Assembly: GCA_037179515.1 (NCBI GenBank)
Contig: JAXCGZ010003851.1
Coordinates: 1 to 64,000, forward strand
DNA: 64,000 nucleotides
Direction: 5' to 3'
Origin: Halocaridina rubra
Lineage: Eukaryota; Arthropoda; Malacostraca; Decapoda; Atyidae
Part shown: positions 25,868-39,345 of the stretch, piece by piece
Numbering within the stretch: the first letter of the stretch is position 1
How the letters are laid out: each line of letters starts with the position of its first letter
Program-made: the position numbers and the translations under genes
Notes under the pieces: generated by a model
Database searches by the model: none
Seen by the model: only the letters and a program-made list of their open reading frames with translations
What the model was told of the DNA's origin: nothing

Positions 25868-26025
25868 GCATAACAAAAGTAGCGCAGTGGTTAAAGTACA
25901 CAACTCAGGAGGTGACAGACATGCGTGAGGCCACCATGGGTCGTTAAGAAGAGCATCCAGTCTTAATTTCCCTGCTCCAACCTGTTTCTGGACACTACCA
26001 AAGTAGAGATCCACAGTGACACAAT
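25868..26025 (+). mobile_element. SINE family 1 copy
   Basis: AGTAGCGCAGTGGTTAAAG head, GAGCATCCAGTCTTAATTTC body, ATCCACAGTGACACA tail. Confidence 0.7.
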
Positions 26026-26645
26026 ATGCTAAACAAGCAAAGAGACCTCGGCTGATAACCAACTGCATAAATAGGGTAAAACCAGAACTGAAAAGTAGCA
26101 AAGCTAATGTCACCAAACAATAAAAACAAAAACAAAAATTCTTCCTCACGATGATAAAGCATCAAAACCAAGACTAAAAACAGTCCTTATATAAATAAAC
26201 GTTTAAACATTCTCTGAAGCACATTGTTTATGCATTCAGAACACATGTAGTTTAGATTGGCCACATATACCAATGACCGCTTACCACTTCTCTATAGTGT
26301 TAAATTAACAGTAAAAATATATCTAGACATGGATGTCAAAACTTAATTCTAATTCATAAGCACTAAAACAATTGAATCAATGAGGCAGAAAACCCAACAG
26401 GATCGTAACATCACCAATTTTCCTTGACTGTTAACAGAATCATAACAACCACGGAATTCAAAAAGTCAGTTTCTTATGAGATTAGATGGTTGCAAGAATA
26501 GTACAACAAAATTATTCTTATGGATAAAAGCCCTGGGAGTCTAAAGGTCTTTGTAATGATCATCTATATTTGAGTCAAACTATAAATCAATATGATTAGA
26601 CGTACACACAGGGAATACCTCTGCATGAAACTGAATCTTCCCTTT

Positions 26646-26649
26646 TAAT

Positions 26650-26725
<76 letters not shown>

Positions 26726-26771
26726 GAAGTAAATAATAAATTACATGTACAGAAATTCAAATGGTCAATAG

Positions 26772-26861
<90 letters not shown>
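26646..26861. repeat. (AT)n and (GA)n tracts
   Basis: About 38 AT units (26646-26723), a 48-bp spacer, then about 45 GA units (26770-26861) with one interruption. Confidence 0.95.
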
Positions 26862-26866
<5 letters not shown>

Positions 26867-28966
26867 TAACTAGTTATTCAGTCCTCGTACTCTAAATTTC
26901 AACTCTATTTGGGATCTGCATTTAATCACAATCATTAGGTTTATTGAATATGCTAGCACTGGACTCATATACAATTTACAAACAACACTTGCTTTGGCAA
27001 ACTGCAAAATACCACGTACCGTAACAGACTCATCACAAAATAGAACAATTGAGAATGTCGGTCTTTAAATCATTCACTTTCAGAATGGTAGACAAAATTT
27101 CACTCAACTAAAGATCACACCTGCCTTTCTACTATTGTTACCCAACCCCTTCTTTCATCCTCTGTTAAAGATTCCAGTATCCATAGCGGCTTGAGGAAAA
27201 ACTTCATACAAAAGACACGCCCAGTAACTTACAATGCAGAAAAACTTGACAAGACCAATAGGAACTTTTCATATCATTCTTGTAAAACATACACGGTGAG
27301 TACGCTACAAGGAAAATTCTCTCACGTCACAGCTATTTTGTTGCTAAGAATAAATTAAGACAATTCCCCTCCCAGAAAACTAAATTACATCACACAATGA
27401 ACGTTTTAATCCTTCCTATATAGTTTATCCTTTAAGGAATATCTGTATGACCAAATTAACTGCTTTGAGTCACATAACTGTATAATTTAGGACGAAGGCA
27501 CAAGGTTACAAAAAATAAACATTTGCCTATCAATATATTTAAGTACATTCATGGATTCAAGACCTAATACGACTTCATTTTATGTAATTAAATGAAGCAC
27601 ACCAAATCTGCCTGACCCAGTTTAGGGAAGTCAGTCTAAAAACAGACAACGTATGGAATAATAACAACACTTTTTATCCCTTGGATAAGATAAAAGAGGT
27701 TATTGTAAAAATGTAACACCAAAACAAAAACTACCACTAAAACAGGATGATAACACCACTACAGCAAGGAGAGCACGTGACCACTGGTTCAAAGACTATA
27801 CAGAAATTAACAAAGTATCTAAAATTCCTATATATGGTGATAACCAAGAAAAATTATCTTAATTCTAAACAAACAAAACACAATTCATTCTTACCTTACA
27901 CTAAGATCCATCGTTTAGGGCTTCAAGTTTAATAATAAGTATTATTTTACACTTATGAACAGGGCATTTTTCTTTGTGCTCTTCACACTTTCATAGAATG
28001 TTCACTTATATACAGAGTCTATGTACACATAACTTGGGCACTATAAATAGGTCTGTTTTCATTACACATGGTGTTCACTTATCACAAAATACTGTCACAT
28101 CACTCCAATAGAGCTTTCTGTTTTGTATATTGGATCACTAAAAGATAAAATATATTAATAAGCACATGTACTCAATTTTTTCACAAGAAATATGATTTGG
28201 TAACTAATAACTAAATATTCATTTTCAAATATAACAATGTTTTTTACACTGCATGAGAAGGCGAATGAAAGGGGTACTTGGGGATTTAGAGTATAAAGGA
28301 ATCTAGAGAATAAGCAAAGCGAAATGGGGGTGCACCTCTATGGGCATATAGGGAATAAGCAAAATGAAATATGTACAAGCCACATCTCTATACAGAAAAA
28401 CTGAACTCAACATACAAGGCAACATAGAAAATGGTATGTGTCTTATGTACTTTGAAGGTCTTTTGTATGTTTTGTTTTGATGCCTTATTTGCTCTGCATC
28501 GATGGAGTATATCCGAAATCTTGACTGTAACGATAGTTGACTACAAATCCCAGATTTCTGCTAAATGGTTTAAATTGTATGAGGCTGAATATTTATGTAC
28601 AAAGGTTCTGATAACCTTTAGGGACACAATACTTTGCAAGATAGAAAAAACTTGACCACTTATTGAAGTTATATGGACTTCTTTTAATACATCAAGGCTA
28701 GAGATCATGTAAAAATTTAAAAACTGAGGAAAATTTCAATATAAATTCTGAAATGCACAACGTATATACATTTTTAACCCTCAGTCACAAATGATTAATG
28801 AATGAATCTGAAACATTCAGACAAAAATTCTAGAACTGATTAGCATCAAACAGTTCTGGAGTGTCACTGAAAAATGAGAATCAAAGTTAAAAACAAGCAA
28901 GCATTATAACAGAGGTTATTTTCCAACAAAATATCTTATTCTGGAATCAAGCAATGATTCCATGAG

Positions 28967-29072
28967 CCAATTAGAATTGCTTTAAATCTGGGTCAATTGA
29001 AAACTATAAAATCTAAGCCATTTAGAATTGCTTTACATCTGGGTCAACTGAAAACTATAAAATCTGAACTCG
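28967..29072. repeat. Tandem duplication, about 53-bp unit
   Basis: TTAGAATTGCTTTAAATCTG...AAAACTATAAAATCT is repeated once with a few changes (ATTTAGAATTGCTTTACATC). Confidence 0.85.
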
Positions 29073-32000
29073 GTCTCTCGAAAATTAAACTTATATTCTA
29101 GGTATAGTGACTTCTGGTAATAAAAATTTAAATACTAGAAAACAGGAGACACAATTTTGTATCTGGAACCTCTTTTTAAAGCTTGTCATATATAATGAAT
29201 TCTGATACTACAATTGCAAAAGATGGCTCTGAAATACACCCATTACGAGTGCAGAAAATGCATCTACATATTTCAACTCATATAAACTACAATTTTGTCG
29301 TCAATTGCTGTTTAAAGTTTTATATGTCATTATTTCCCCATAAATGCCCATTCAAGTAGGGGTAGACACTACGAAATTATGGCTGGAAACATTTACAGTG
29401 TTTTCTGAGCAAAAGTGAAATCAGTCTGTAAAAGCAAGCTAAACATATCTTGATATAAGCAATGAAGCTTATAATTGTTAACATGAAAATATGTAAACAA
29501 CTATTAAAAGCAAACCATGATATAAGCAAACTGGGTGTCTAAAATAAACTATAGAGTATCAACAGACTTCAAAGCTACCCACAACTGAGCTGCAGCATAT
29601 AATGATCCTGGTGGAACATTTGAAACGAAAAATCTGCGGTGCTCGACTAAGTTTGTGGGGTGGACATCTTGAATACAAAATAAAAAGCAATGCAAGACCA
29701 TCTTATAAAAGGTACAGCATTTTTCCAAACAAAATACCTCCTTAAGTTCCAACAGAAAACCGAGTAAAAACAAATAGAATAGTTCTAACCTTTCCTTGAT
29801 TTCAAGAGAACCAAGCAGCCAGGAAAGTCCAAGTCTACACTATACATAATACAGAGAGCTAATTCTTACAGGAATAGAATATACTCTGGGTAAACCAATT
29901 CTTTCAAGTAAAACTAAGAGATCAGGGATGAAACAAGAAGCCCTACATATGGTAAAAATATTTAAATACTGTACTTGCCACTGAATCCACTATGCACCTC
30001 ATTTACCTCAATACGAGACTGGAGTTTAGCCATTTTTTTCTTATTTATATGAGCTTTAATGATGTAATGTAGAGAATCTTAAAATAAAATTGCAGTAATT
30101 GTGTCAAGTGTCACTTTTCATCGAGAATTTTCAAAATAGACACAAAAGGTCCCTTTACAGTGGCCTATCACTGAAAAAATAATACTTGCATGTAAACTAT
30201 AAATAGTTAGCCGATATCAAACTAATATTCTATATGGCAGGATAAGTAGCAATGAGTTTTCAAACTAACCCATATATTTCATTTTGCAGGATAGTTTGAC
30301 ATTTGCATCACTGATTGAAAGGGTAAAATTCAAAATGGTATAACATATATCTGACAACTTACTGACTGCAAACTATAATTAAAATTGGTGAGAATATTGA
30401 AGAAAGAAAAGAAACATTAATCAATAATCAAAGCTTTGTCTTTAGTCACCAATAAGACAAACTATAGAAGGAAAACTGTAACTTTCTAGACCAGCTTTAA
30501 CCCTACAACAGTTAGAAACATCAGGAAATGGTAATATTAAGTTGATCTTGTACTGGAAATTACAGTTTTAACTACTATTTCTAATCGAGGAAAATATAAA
30601 AAAGGTAATTTGGTCTTATACCAGAACCTCTGGAAGTCACAATTCCATCTTAGTATCTGCACATGGAAAAAAATATATTCCAGTCATTGGCAGTGATGGG
30701 TCCATTTAATTGCAAAGATGAATTCTTAACACAATAGCTACCTTATGTCAAGTTAAGAAGTTCTTCAAAGTCAAATCCCTTAGAGGATAATAACACATTG
30801 GTTAAAAAAAAAGAAAAAAAAAATGTCTTAAATTATCTATTCTCATATGGAAAATGCAATTGCAATGCATCTTGTAACATACACCCTAAATCTATGTTTA
30901 ACTCTAGTTTTTCTTAGTACATGTTATCAAAATACAAAGCATATTCACTATTGTTTTTAACTTTGGAGAATAGACCAGTCATTGAAGGCTACCACAAACA
31001 GCAATTAAAAATAAATTACTGGAATTTAGGGCAAGGTTATATTAGGCTATATATAGTCGAAGCTTATTAATTATAATTTAATATATGTAGTCGAAGTTTA
31101 TCATAACAATATATATATATCTTCACTTACAAACAGAAAATGAAAGGATGCAATATATTAAGAGCATATTAATCATTCTGCTTTAATATAACAATACCAT
31201 ACTTGAGGGACATAACTAATACTGAGTATCCGTAAAGAGCTATAAAAACAAAACAATAATAAACAAATGCACATCTAGCAGAAAACAGCAACAAAGTATA
31301 CAATATCTGCGAATAATAGCAAAATGAACAGCAAGCATTAAACAGCAACAAACTTCATAAACTGTAGATGAAACACTGAAAGGCCTAGAAGAATACAAAT
31401 AAAAATCTATAGCATTGCAATCCTGAGTTAGGATGCTGATAATTATGCAAAATGAAGTTTGCTGTTGGTATGAGGCTAAACAAGAGTGAATAATAATCAC
31501 CCTAATACTAAGGGGGGTTCCATCAATGTCATAACCTAATACTGGGGGGGTCTTCAATGCCAAACTCCACCATTCATTCCTGGAAGCTAAATTTTGTTTT
31601 ACACCAGGACGGGCCAAAAAGATAAATTTACCCTCATCGGGCCTGAACACGAAGAAAAAGAGATGGGGAGTATTGTGACTTGTCAGAAGTGAAGAGATAA
31701 TAAGACATGTGTAACAAATATCCAGGAATAGTCAAGTGTTGATGTAGGCATAGAAAGCGAGTCGTAACTGAAGGAAGACTTAAACATCGAACTGTATTTG
31801 CCAGTCTTATTCAAGTCCACAAGACCCTTCCAGTTGTAGTATTGCGACGGGCGATTGATGCCACTGCACATCTAATGAAGCTTACAATGCATGTAATAGA
31901 AACCTTTGCTTAAAATGCATTTGTTAGTACAAATATTCTCAGATTCAATTGAAATTCTCTCTCATTATTACATTCTATCCACTTGATATCTAATCTGAAG

Positions 32001-32710
32001 GTCAAGGAAAAATGTGAAAATATATTTCTTGTTGTGAGCATTTATTAAGTAATGCTTACTAGTTTATACGAAGCACAGTATATTTTGGGCAAAGATGTGC
32101 AAGGAACTCGTGATTTAGAGTAAGGAAAAGAATAATAAAGATATTATATTACAGCTATACTTTGTTCTAATGTATATTTGCGTGTGTATGTGCGTTTGTT
32201 CTTTTATCAACTTGTATCCCCGTGATTATAATTATACGGATAAACTGTTGTTGAATAATATGTTAAAGCTTGGAAGTTGAAACTTTCCCAAAAGTATATA
32301 ACAAAACGCCCATCACGATAAATAATGGCGAAAATATTCCTGCACCAACGATTTTCACTTAAAAAAAAAAATTCTTAGACGTAACTATGAATCTCATTCA
32401 TATATGAACACCCAATATAGACTTTATATAACAAATTAATCCATATGTAATATTATCACTAGCAATGCAGGTACTTCCTTCTCTCGAAAGCATTTAAATA
32501 TGGGAAAACAAAACACAATTCACCACGTACTAGCAAAATTTCACACACAAAAATACTCCATTTTAAGTACCGTGATGACCCATGCACTGGTTCACACAGG
32601 GCAAACTTTCTCTCCCCGCGAGAAGAAAAACTATAAAAAAAAAAACATATATCACCACTACAAACGTCGTTCCATATTGTTTCACTCTTTTGATCATATT
32701 TCACAATCTA

Positions 32711-32940
32711 AATGGCACTATTGATATTTGTATTTAAAAACTAGTTTAAAAATTGAATTTCATTAGGTGGACGCGCGGGCCAGCCGGTGGAAATTAAAAA
32801 TTCGCACCAAATTTCACCATCCAATGGCACTCTTACCACCATGTATTTAAAAAACTAGTTTGCAAAACAAAATTTACATTTAATATGGACGCGCGAGCAA
32901 GCCGGTGGAAAAATGAAAAAATCGCACCAAAAATCAACAC
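32711..32940. repeat. Tandem duplication, 112-bp unit, at the edge of the CpG zone
   Basis: AATGGCAC at 32711 and 32823 start two units. Both carry GTATTTAAAAA, ACTAGTTT, GGACGCGCG, AGCCGGTGGAAA and TCGCACCAAA in order. Confidence 0.8.
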
Positions 32941-34588
32941 CGCCAACCACTAATCACCAACGCCACCAAGCCTTTTTAGCCACTATTCTTGTGATCATCT
33001 TCAACCGAAGACTTTTTCCATTACATTCCACTTATTAGAACATAAACACAAAAACCCTTCCAATTCCGACCACGTGGAAACGTTTCCTCCCTGTGCAAAC
33101 GTTGGCGCAGGGGGGGAATAAGGCAACAAACACCAATAAACGTTGAGAAAGAACCACACAAAAATTCCACAAATGTTGGGAGAGCGGGAGAAAAAAGCTC
33201 CAGATTCTCCACCATAAAGCTTCTCGGAGCAAACTCTCGAGGTTGACTGACCAGAGAGCATCTCCCCCTTCTTGAACACCCCCCCTCCCGTTCAGCCACT
33301 CCGAAGAGACACCTATTACCTATTATACAAGATAACCATACTTCAATTACGCTCATTATAATTGCATTCTTTCCTATTTACTTTTACACACTTTACCCAT
33401 TAATATTTACGCAGCAATCAACGTGAAAAGTACATGTGTAAATAAATGAAATGGCGAATAACGTTCATATGTAAAAATAAAATAAAAAAAAGGAAACGGA
33501 AATGTAATGATCTGCCCGTGAGCAACACTACAAGTCTCCCCCCCCCTCCCCCTCTTCATTCTCTATATCTTACTCCCTCGGGTACATCATCACCCCTCCC
33601 CCCACCCGAGCCCTCCTGCAAGCGTCACCCAAAATCACTTTTCAAGACAAACTGAGGAGACAGAAACTCCTCCTCCTCTCTCCCTCCCTACCCCCCTTTT
33701 CCTTTCTTATTTTCTCCGATTTCCGTCATTTTCCACGATATTTCTCTCACGTTCTCCTCTTTCCCCTTTTCTTATCGTCATTTTATCAGTATTTCCTCAC
33801 TCCCCAAATAAAAAACCACTCACAGTTCCCCCTCCCTCAAACTGTGAGTACACACACTCACTCACTCACAACAAACTCATTAACAGTATCATGACAGTCT
33901 TCGTAATGGCGGAAAGACTCGCAAACTGTTATCGCCACACAACACTTCACCCGATTATTCCAACACAACCTACAAACTTTATTCGCATCTGGCTATTTTT
34001 CCCCGACATAATTAACCACAAATGGAGTTATTTGAAATAAATGAAAAAGTTTACATGAATGCACTTCCGGTTAGAGAAAAGAAAAAAAAAATCTGGAACA
34101 TCCTTATTTATCTATCAGCTGGTGTAGTTCTTCCCATCAGCCATTGCGTTGCGTCTCTCTCTCTCATGTCTTTGTGGGACCGGCGAATCTCACGAAAAAT
34201 CACTTTCTCGCGTTTTTCTCCAGACTCGTTCACTTGACACTTATTTGTTCTTGGCGGGTGAATTGGGCAGGTCTGGAGCTTTGCTTAGACACCCCACATG
34301 ACAGGGTTTGCATTTTAAGGTGTCACAAGGTGGGGGTCACTCAACAACTCGTTCAAGGACTTTGTGCCAACATATCGATTCTATTTCATAACAAACAACG
34401 TAAACTCCTTTCGGCTATTCGGGGGGTTTACAGTTTCCCCACTCGGATACACGTGTTTAGCCGAGATACCCCAAAGACACACACACACCCCACGATCACC
34501 TCGCTTATTCTACACTTATCCGAAGGGAGTTGTTCCCTTCACGCCAAGCAAAGTAGCGTACATGTGGCAAAAATTAGGAGATAATCCG

Positions 34589-34619
34589 GAGCGCCCCCTC
34601 TACCACGGCCAACATGGCG
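34589..34619. promoter_or_regulatory. CTCF-like site next to a YY1-like site
   Basis: AGCGCCCCCT followed by CTACCAC matches the reverse-orientation core of the CTCF consensus (AGCGCCCCCTGGTGG) in its first ten bases but departs after that. Three bases later AACATGGCG is the complement of CGCCATGTT, fitting the YY1 CGCCATNTT consensus. By-eye matches only. Confidence 0.3.
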
Positions 34620-36444
34620 CCTTGTGTCTCCGGTTAATGGCTACGGGGCCGCCTCCGCTGGACGCACGGACTCCCGCGCACACACACACCCCCACCCACC
34701 ATTCATATACCCATTTATTAATTCATTATTACTTCAATTATAACATTTCGATCCCCATTGGGCATCTCTCTCTCCAATCCCATTCCCAATTTTCCCCCCA
34801 CGAGAGAAAGTTTTCTTAACACATTTCTTGAAAGTTAACTCATTATTTATACGTTGATCAAAGTACAAAAAAATCATACTTATCTCTTAATATTTCTCTA
34901 TGTATATGATTACTGCTAAGTAATTTATAACGAATAAATACGAATAGTTATAAGGACTAAGCGTGAGACCAACTAAAGTTTCTGTACGCGATGAAATGTC
35001 GCTCTTCGGAGCATTCACCCCTTACCCGATACGAATCCTTTATCGTAGTTTTCAAATTTCATAATAAAAATCAAGCATGGAAGCTTTAAATTAAAAAAAA
35101 TAGTCATAATTAATAAGCCTGCGAATACCAATTAACTCTCGTTGCGTTAATGAGGGTATTTTGCATACATTATTTTTTCCCTGATATCCATGATCTAATG
35201 TAAAGGGAAAGATGGCAAGCGAAGAATGAGTATGGATAAAGATGGCGAGAAATGAAAAAAAAAAATGCGATACGTGAGATTGACAGAACAACTGCATGGT
35301 GTTGTTGAGAAATCCCCGTTGCTGAAGGTAGGGTAGCGGGCGGTACTGGCGTGTGTACATATGTAGGTGTGTTGCCGTGTATATGCGAGGCAGGGAGGTA
35401 GGGTGAGGATGTCCTCCTGTCTCGGGAGGCAGGCCTCTGTTGACGGTACGGTAAGGGAGGAAAGGGAACGAGAGCGAGAGGGACGGAGGGAGGATGGCGT
35501 GAACCTCGCTATGAAGCATCTGCAGCTAGCGTGCCGCGACCGCCTACACTCACGACGACCCCATCACCGCTACCATTTGCCACAGCTACGTAAAAATGCC
35601 TTTCCGATCAGCGACTTTTTCTACCGCCGACGATGCTCGTAGCGAATCTATTTTCAACTCCTCGGCAACACTGAGAGATGGATGCTCCACAGCGGAGCGT
35701 TACGAACGCATGATCCCGTGATAAAAAAGCGTCAGGAAAGTCTTACAAGAAAAGCCAGCTAGCGACCGCCACTTTAAAAACACATGACAAGCACACACAG
35801 CAGTTTCACTCGCAGTAGAAGGCCGTCACTGCCACAAACTAACCTCTCCACCGGCCCTCCCCCGTCCTCCTCTACATATCCTGCCTCCCTAAGGCACCCC
35901 TTTATCTTCCCTCGCCCCCCTTTCACACCACACAACCCTTGGGTCACTGCTACCACAGTATCTCTTCCCCCCAACGGTACCATCCTCCTCAAACAGACAA
36001 TTACCATCCATACCCCCCCCATCTCTTCACAAACCCCTCCTACCGCAGATCGAGATAAGAACATGACACTAGAGATAGTTTCTCTATGAGAATGTTTAAC
36101 CTAACCTTCACACTTATCAGAACCCTACAGAATTCCTGAAAGACCTGACCTGTAGCCTTACGTTCAAGCACTTTATACTCATCAAACAATTATAAAACAA
36201 ATAACAATATGCTGCCAGGAGTGAACATCTTAGATGAATCTACTATTTCAAAATAGTCTCAAGATTTTGGAAACTCTCTCTCTCTCTCCCCTACACCCTG
36301 GAAACTGGTTTTAACTGCTCTCCTATGTTCATTTCACATCGAAATTCGATATGCCTTTTTAAGAAGCGCGTAATGCCCTATTTTGAGTGTTCGATGTTAA
36401 GATATCGCTGCAAACAAATATTATTAATTTTATGAGAAATATCG

Positions 36445-36446
<2 letters not shown>

Positions 36447-36517
<71 letters not shown>
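36447..36517. repeat. (AT)n microsatellite
   Basis: About 35 uninterrupted units. Confidence 0.95.
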
Positions 36518-36519
<2 letters not shown>

Positions 36520-36576
36520 AGTCAGATGCTAGTATGCTAAAAATCCTAGAAATTCAATAATATTATTAACAGCATA

Positions 36577-36758
36577 GTTGTGTGATCGGTTTTACGTCAC
36601 AGACTCCCATTTCTAGTAGGGGCTAGGACGGCTCCTTTTTGTGAAGGACTTTGGTTTTGACATATGTGACCGTTACCCTAAGTATATGCCCTTTCTAACC
36701 TCAGACAATAGGCAGCGAATTAAAGTTGCGAGCGCTACCATTTGGCCACGGCAGCCAT
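36577..36758 (-). mobile_element. SINE family 2 copy
   Basis: GATCGGTTTTACGTCACAGA, GGGGCTAGGACGGCTCC, CCCTTTCTAACCTCAGAC and ACCATTTGGCCACGGCAGCC. It is followed by an ATA repeat at 36760. Confidence 0.7.
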
Positions 36759-36783
36759 AATAATAATAATAATAATAATAATA
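36759..36783. repeat. (ATA)n microsatellite at SINE end
   Basis: About eight ATA units directly after the SINE family 2 copy. Confidence 0.9.
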
Positions 36784-37731
36784 GACTTAATTTCATTAGT
36801 TATGTGAATGATGATGAAGGTGAGAGCAAAATTGCAATAATTAAAACCAAGTCATTTGCATCATGGCTTTTGCCAATCGATGGCGAAGCGGAAAGCGAGG
36901 TAAAGACAACTCGGGGAAAACAGTCAAGGAGGAGTGTAAAATGGAGGGGGAATTATTGATATTATCGAAGTGGTGACATTAGGCACACCCGTCGCGACTT
37001 GGAGAATAAGGATAGGCGGGAGAATTGGGAGGGAGGGAGAGAATAAGACTATTGAGATAGCCTTCACAAATAAATCGAAGAGGTGATGAACCATCCCAAG
37101 CAACTGTCACCGAGTGGATCTTGCGACCATATTTAATTAAACATTCGGTATTTTTATAATTCTGCTAACTGCATATATATTTTATAGCTCAGGTTGATTT
37201 CGTCATTCTCATTACCATGTTTCATCTACGTTATATATTTCTTTCCTAAAACAAAAAACTTTTTTGTTTGTTTGTTATTTGTAATGGCCGTTGATGCGTA
37301 TCAATGTAGAACTTGGAATGACAAACATCGAAGTCTGACATCGTGAAACCGGATACGGTGACGTTGACTTGACGTCAATGAAGATTTGAAACAAAAGGAA
37401 AAAACATATTACAGATTGTAATAACTACTAAAAAAACAACAACACACACACACACACACAAAGTCCTATTTCGTCATCAAAAGTAAACAAGCCTATAAGT
37501 ATCAAAGCCTCATCACCATCTTCATGGTAAAAATTAAATGTATGTATTTATATTTATTATAACTGAATAACATTTAATCAGCATTTCAAAAGCTATGTTA
37601 ACACATATAATTAAACGAAAATAAAGTATAATATTTTTATTTGGCACTAAGTAAGAAAGTAACGGAACACTGCTCACCCCTCTGTCAAATTATCTCAAAA
37701 TGGTGACCTCATCTCATCATCAGGGGTTAGT

Positions 37732-37911
37732 TTTAAGGGCGGTTTACACGGTCAAACGGTTCGTCGAACGCGGTTCGACAGACAAGTGTTTGAAGTGATG
37801 TTCGAACGTGTTCGACAGCCAAATACCCCGTTCACACGTTCGAACATCACTTCAAACACTTGTCTGTCGAACCGCGTTCGACGAACCGTTTGACCGTGTA
37901 AACCCCCCTTT
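37732..37911. mobile_element. Foldback element A: perfect 69-bp inverted arms
   Basis: The arm at 37742-37810 and its exact reverse complement at 37835-37903 surround a 24-nt loop. The arm begins GTTTACACGGTCAAACGG and is rich in TTCGAACG/TTCGACG. Outside the arms, TTAAGGGCG on the left and CCCCCTTTA on the right extend the symmetry imperfectly. No coding capacity. It looks like a non-autonomous hairpin MITE; perfect arms suggest recent insertion or gene conversion. Confidence 0.85.
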
Positions 37912-38077
37912 AGGCCCGATTTCTTAAACAGTGTACCTAGGATACCATATTGTTATTTAGCTAGACACACAAATTGGATTTCATAACCGCGTCAGATGCG
38001 TTTATGAAATCCATTTGTGTGTCTAGCTAACTAACAATATGGTATCCTAGGTTTACACTGTTTAAGAAATCGGGCCT
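37912..38077. mobile_element. Foldback element B abutting element A
   Basis: It starts AGGCCCGATTTCTTAAACAG and ends with the inverted CTGTTTAAGAAATCGGGCCT. Arms of about 75 nt differ at only a few positions, around a loop of about 14 nt near 37987-38000 (CCGCGTCAGATGCG). It is flanked by TTT/TTTA on the left and TTAA on the right, which may reflect a TTAA-type (piggyBac-like) target. It is unrelated in sequence to its neighbour A. Confidence 0.85.
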
Positions 38078-38841
38078 TAAAGTGGATACACCTATTAAAA
38101 TATTCTACAAGGGAAAAAAATTATGCCTCAAAATGACAATGACCTTTTAGCTATAACTGCAATATTGGTCAAGAATGATGTATTATCGCAACAACGTAAG
38201 ATGAGGTTCCAACTTCATATTTCAAAATTAGAAAGTATTCTTTAGGATGACCATAAACACGGGGTATACATTCGCCCAAATCTGAGATTTATTTGGACCT
38301 CTAATACAATGAGTTATGCATAAATAGTAATATATAGAGTACATCAACATCAAGTTACTTTTAAAAGTAAATCTACTACTATAATATATAAATCCTAATA
38401 TATCAGTTTCAAGCCTTATTATATATTTGTGCCCATGTGCACGTCCCCATGTACAGTTATCTGAATAAATAGAAAAAATATCTAAAAAAAAATAGGACAT
38501 ATCAGGATAAATCCAATATCCAAAAACTTAGCATTGCACCCAGCACATGTACATTATTAGGCATAATACGGATATCCTTCAATAATAAAACCGGAAATCT
38601 ATCATACTCCTTGGCACTTCCTATATACTTCAGCTGTTATTTCAATACAGCATAATACGGAGGAATGAAAGACATTAGGTCTTCTGATTATAATTCAGCA
38701 AAATAAAAAAAAATTCTCTACTGTTGAAATTGTTAAATCTCATTAACTGGGTAATTTTTTCCTGCTATTGTGCTGACTACAACTTGATCCCGTTTATGTA
38801 GGAAAAGAGATCAAAATTTAAGACTTTGGATGAAAAACTAA

Positions 38842-38944
<103 letters not shown>

Positions 38945-39253
38945 GCCTGAAGAAGCGGATCGAGATCTTGTATTCAGTACCAACTTCTATGAGGTAGTCT
39001 GCGAAATCAGACCAACTTTTTTTTTTATAGCCGAGTGATGGAATTTTTTACCCCTACCGAGGCACGAGCTCCTGAGGACACTATTCCATGTGTCATGCAA
39101 TTTAATATCTTTAATAATTATTTCAAGTTTATCTGAGCTTAGAGGAAGATTAGAGATCATCGACAGCATGTTCTCTCTAACTTGTAGGCAAACAATCATA
39201 CATACATTCAATATTTGGAAGCGTATCTAATCATCATACGAGGGAAGAAAATC

Positions 39254-39345
39254 TCCTTGTAAAGGGACTGGTCGAGTCAAAGCACACACCGACTTACCAG
39301 GAGACCCAATCACCCTTCCCATACACTTTTGTTTCACATGCTACA
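39254..39345 (+). repeat. Repeat U2 copy
   Basis: CCTTGTAAAGGGACTGGTCG and AGTCAAAGCACACACCGAC, then ACCAGGAGACCC. Confidence 0.5.

Larger units (their letters stand above)
32711..36100. promoter_or_regulatory. GC-richer, CpG-bearing zone; possible internal promoter or insulator
   Basis: A 3.4-kb interval with markedly more G+C and CpG than its flanks. It holds C-runs, an 112-bp tandem duplication at its left end and several YY1-type matches: AATGGCGG near 33906, AACATGGCG at 34611, AAAGATGGCAAG at 35208 and AAAGATGGCGAG at 35238. It also has a CTCF-like GAGCGCCCCCTCTACCACGG at 34589. Long open frames here on both strands have no family resemblance and reflect base composition. It could be an alternative first exon/promoter of p66, an enhancer, or the start of an unrecognised transcript. 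Confidence 0.35.

Noticed and set aside
33001..33356. Three overlapping minus-strand frames of 65-111 codons in the GC-rich zone
   Set aside because: Cys/Phe/Pro-rich, no family resemblance, no splice or start context; explained by base composition.
34144..34819. Overlapping plus-strand frames of 146 and 151 codons
   Set aside because: Lie over CpG-rich promoter-like DNA with CA and CT runs; two frames open at once suggests composition, not coding.
35091..35519. 142-codon minus-strand frame
   Set aside because: Ends in a Phe/His-rich random-looking stretch; no homology recognised.
35784..36089. 101-codon Pro/Thr/Ser-rich frame on the plus strand
   Set aside because: Comes from a C-rich tract; no recognisable domain and no support for transcription.
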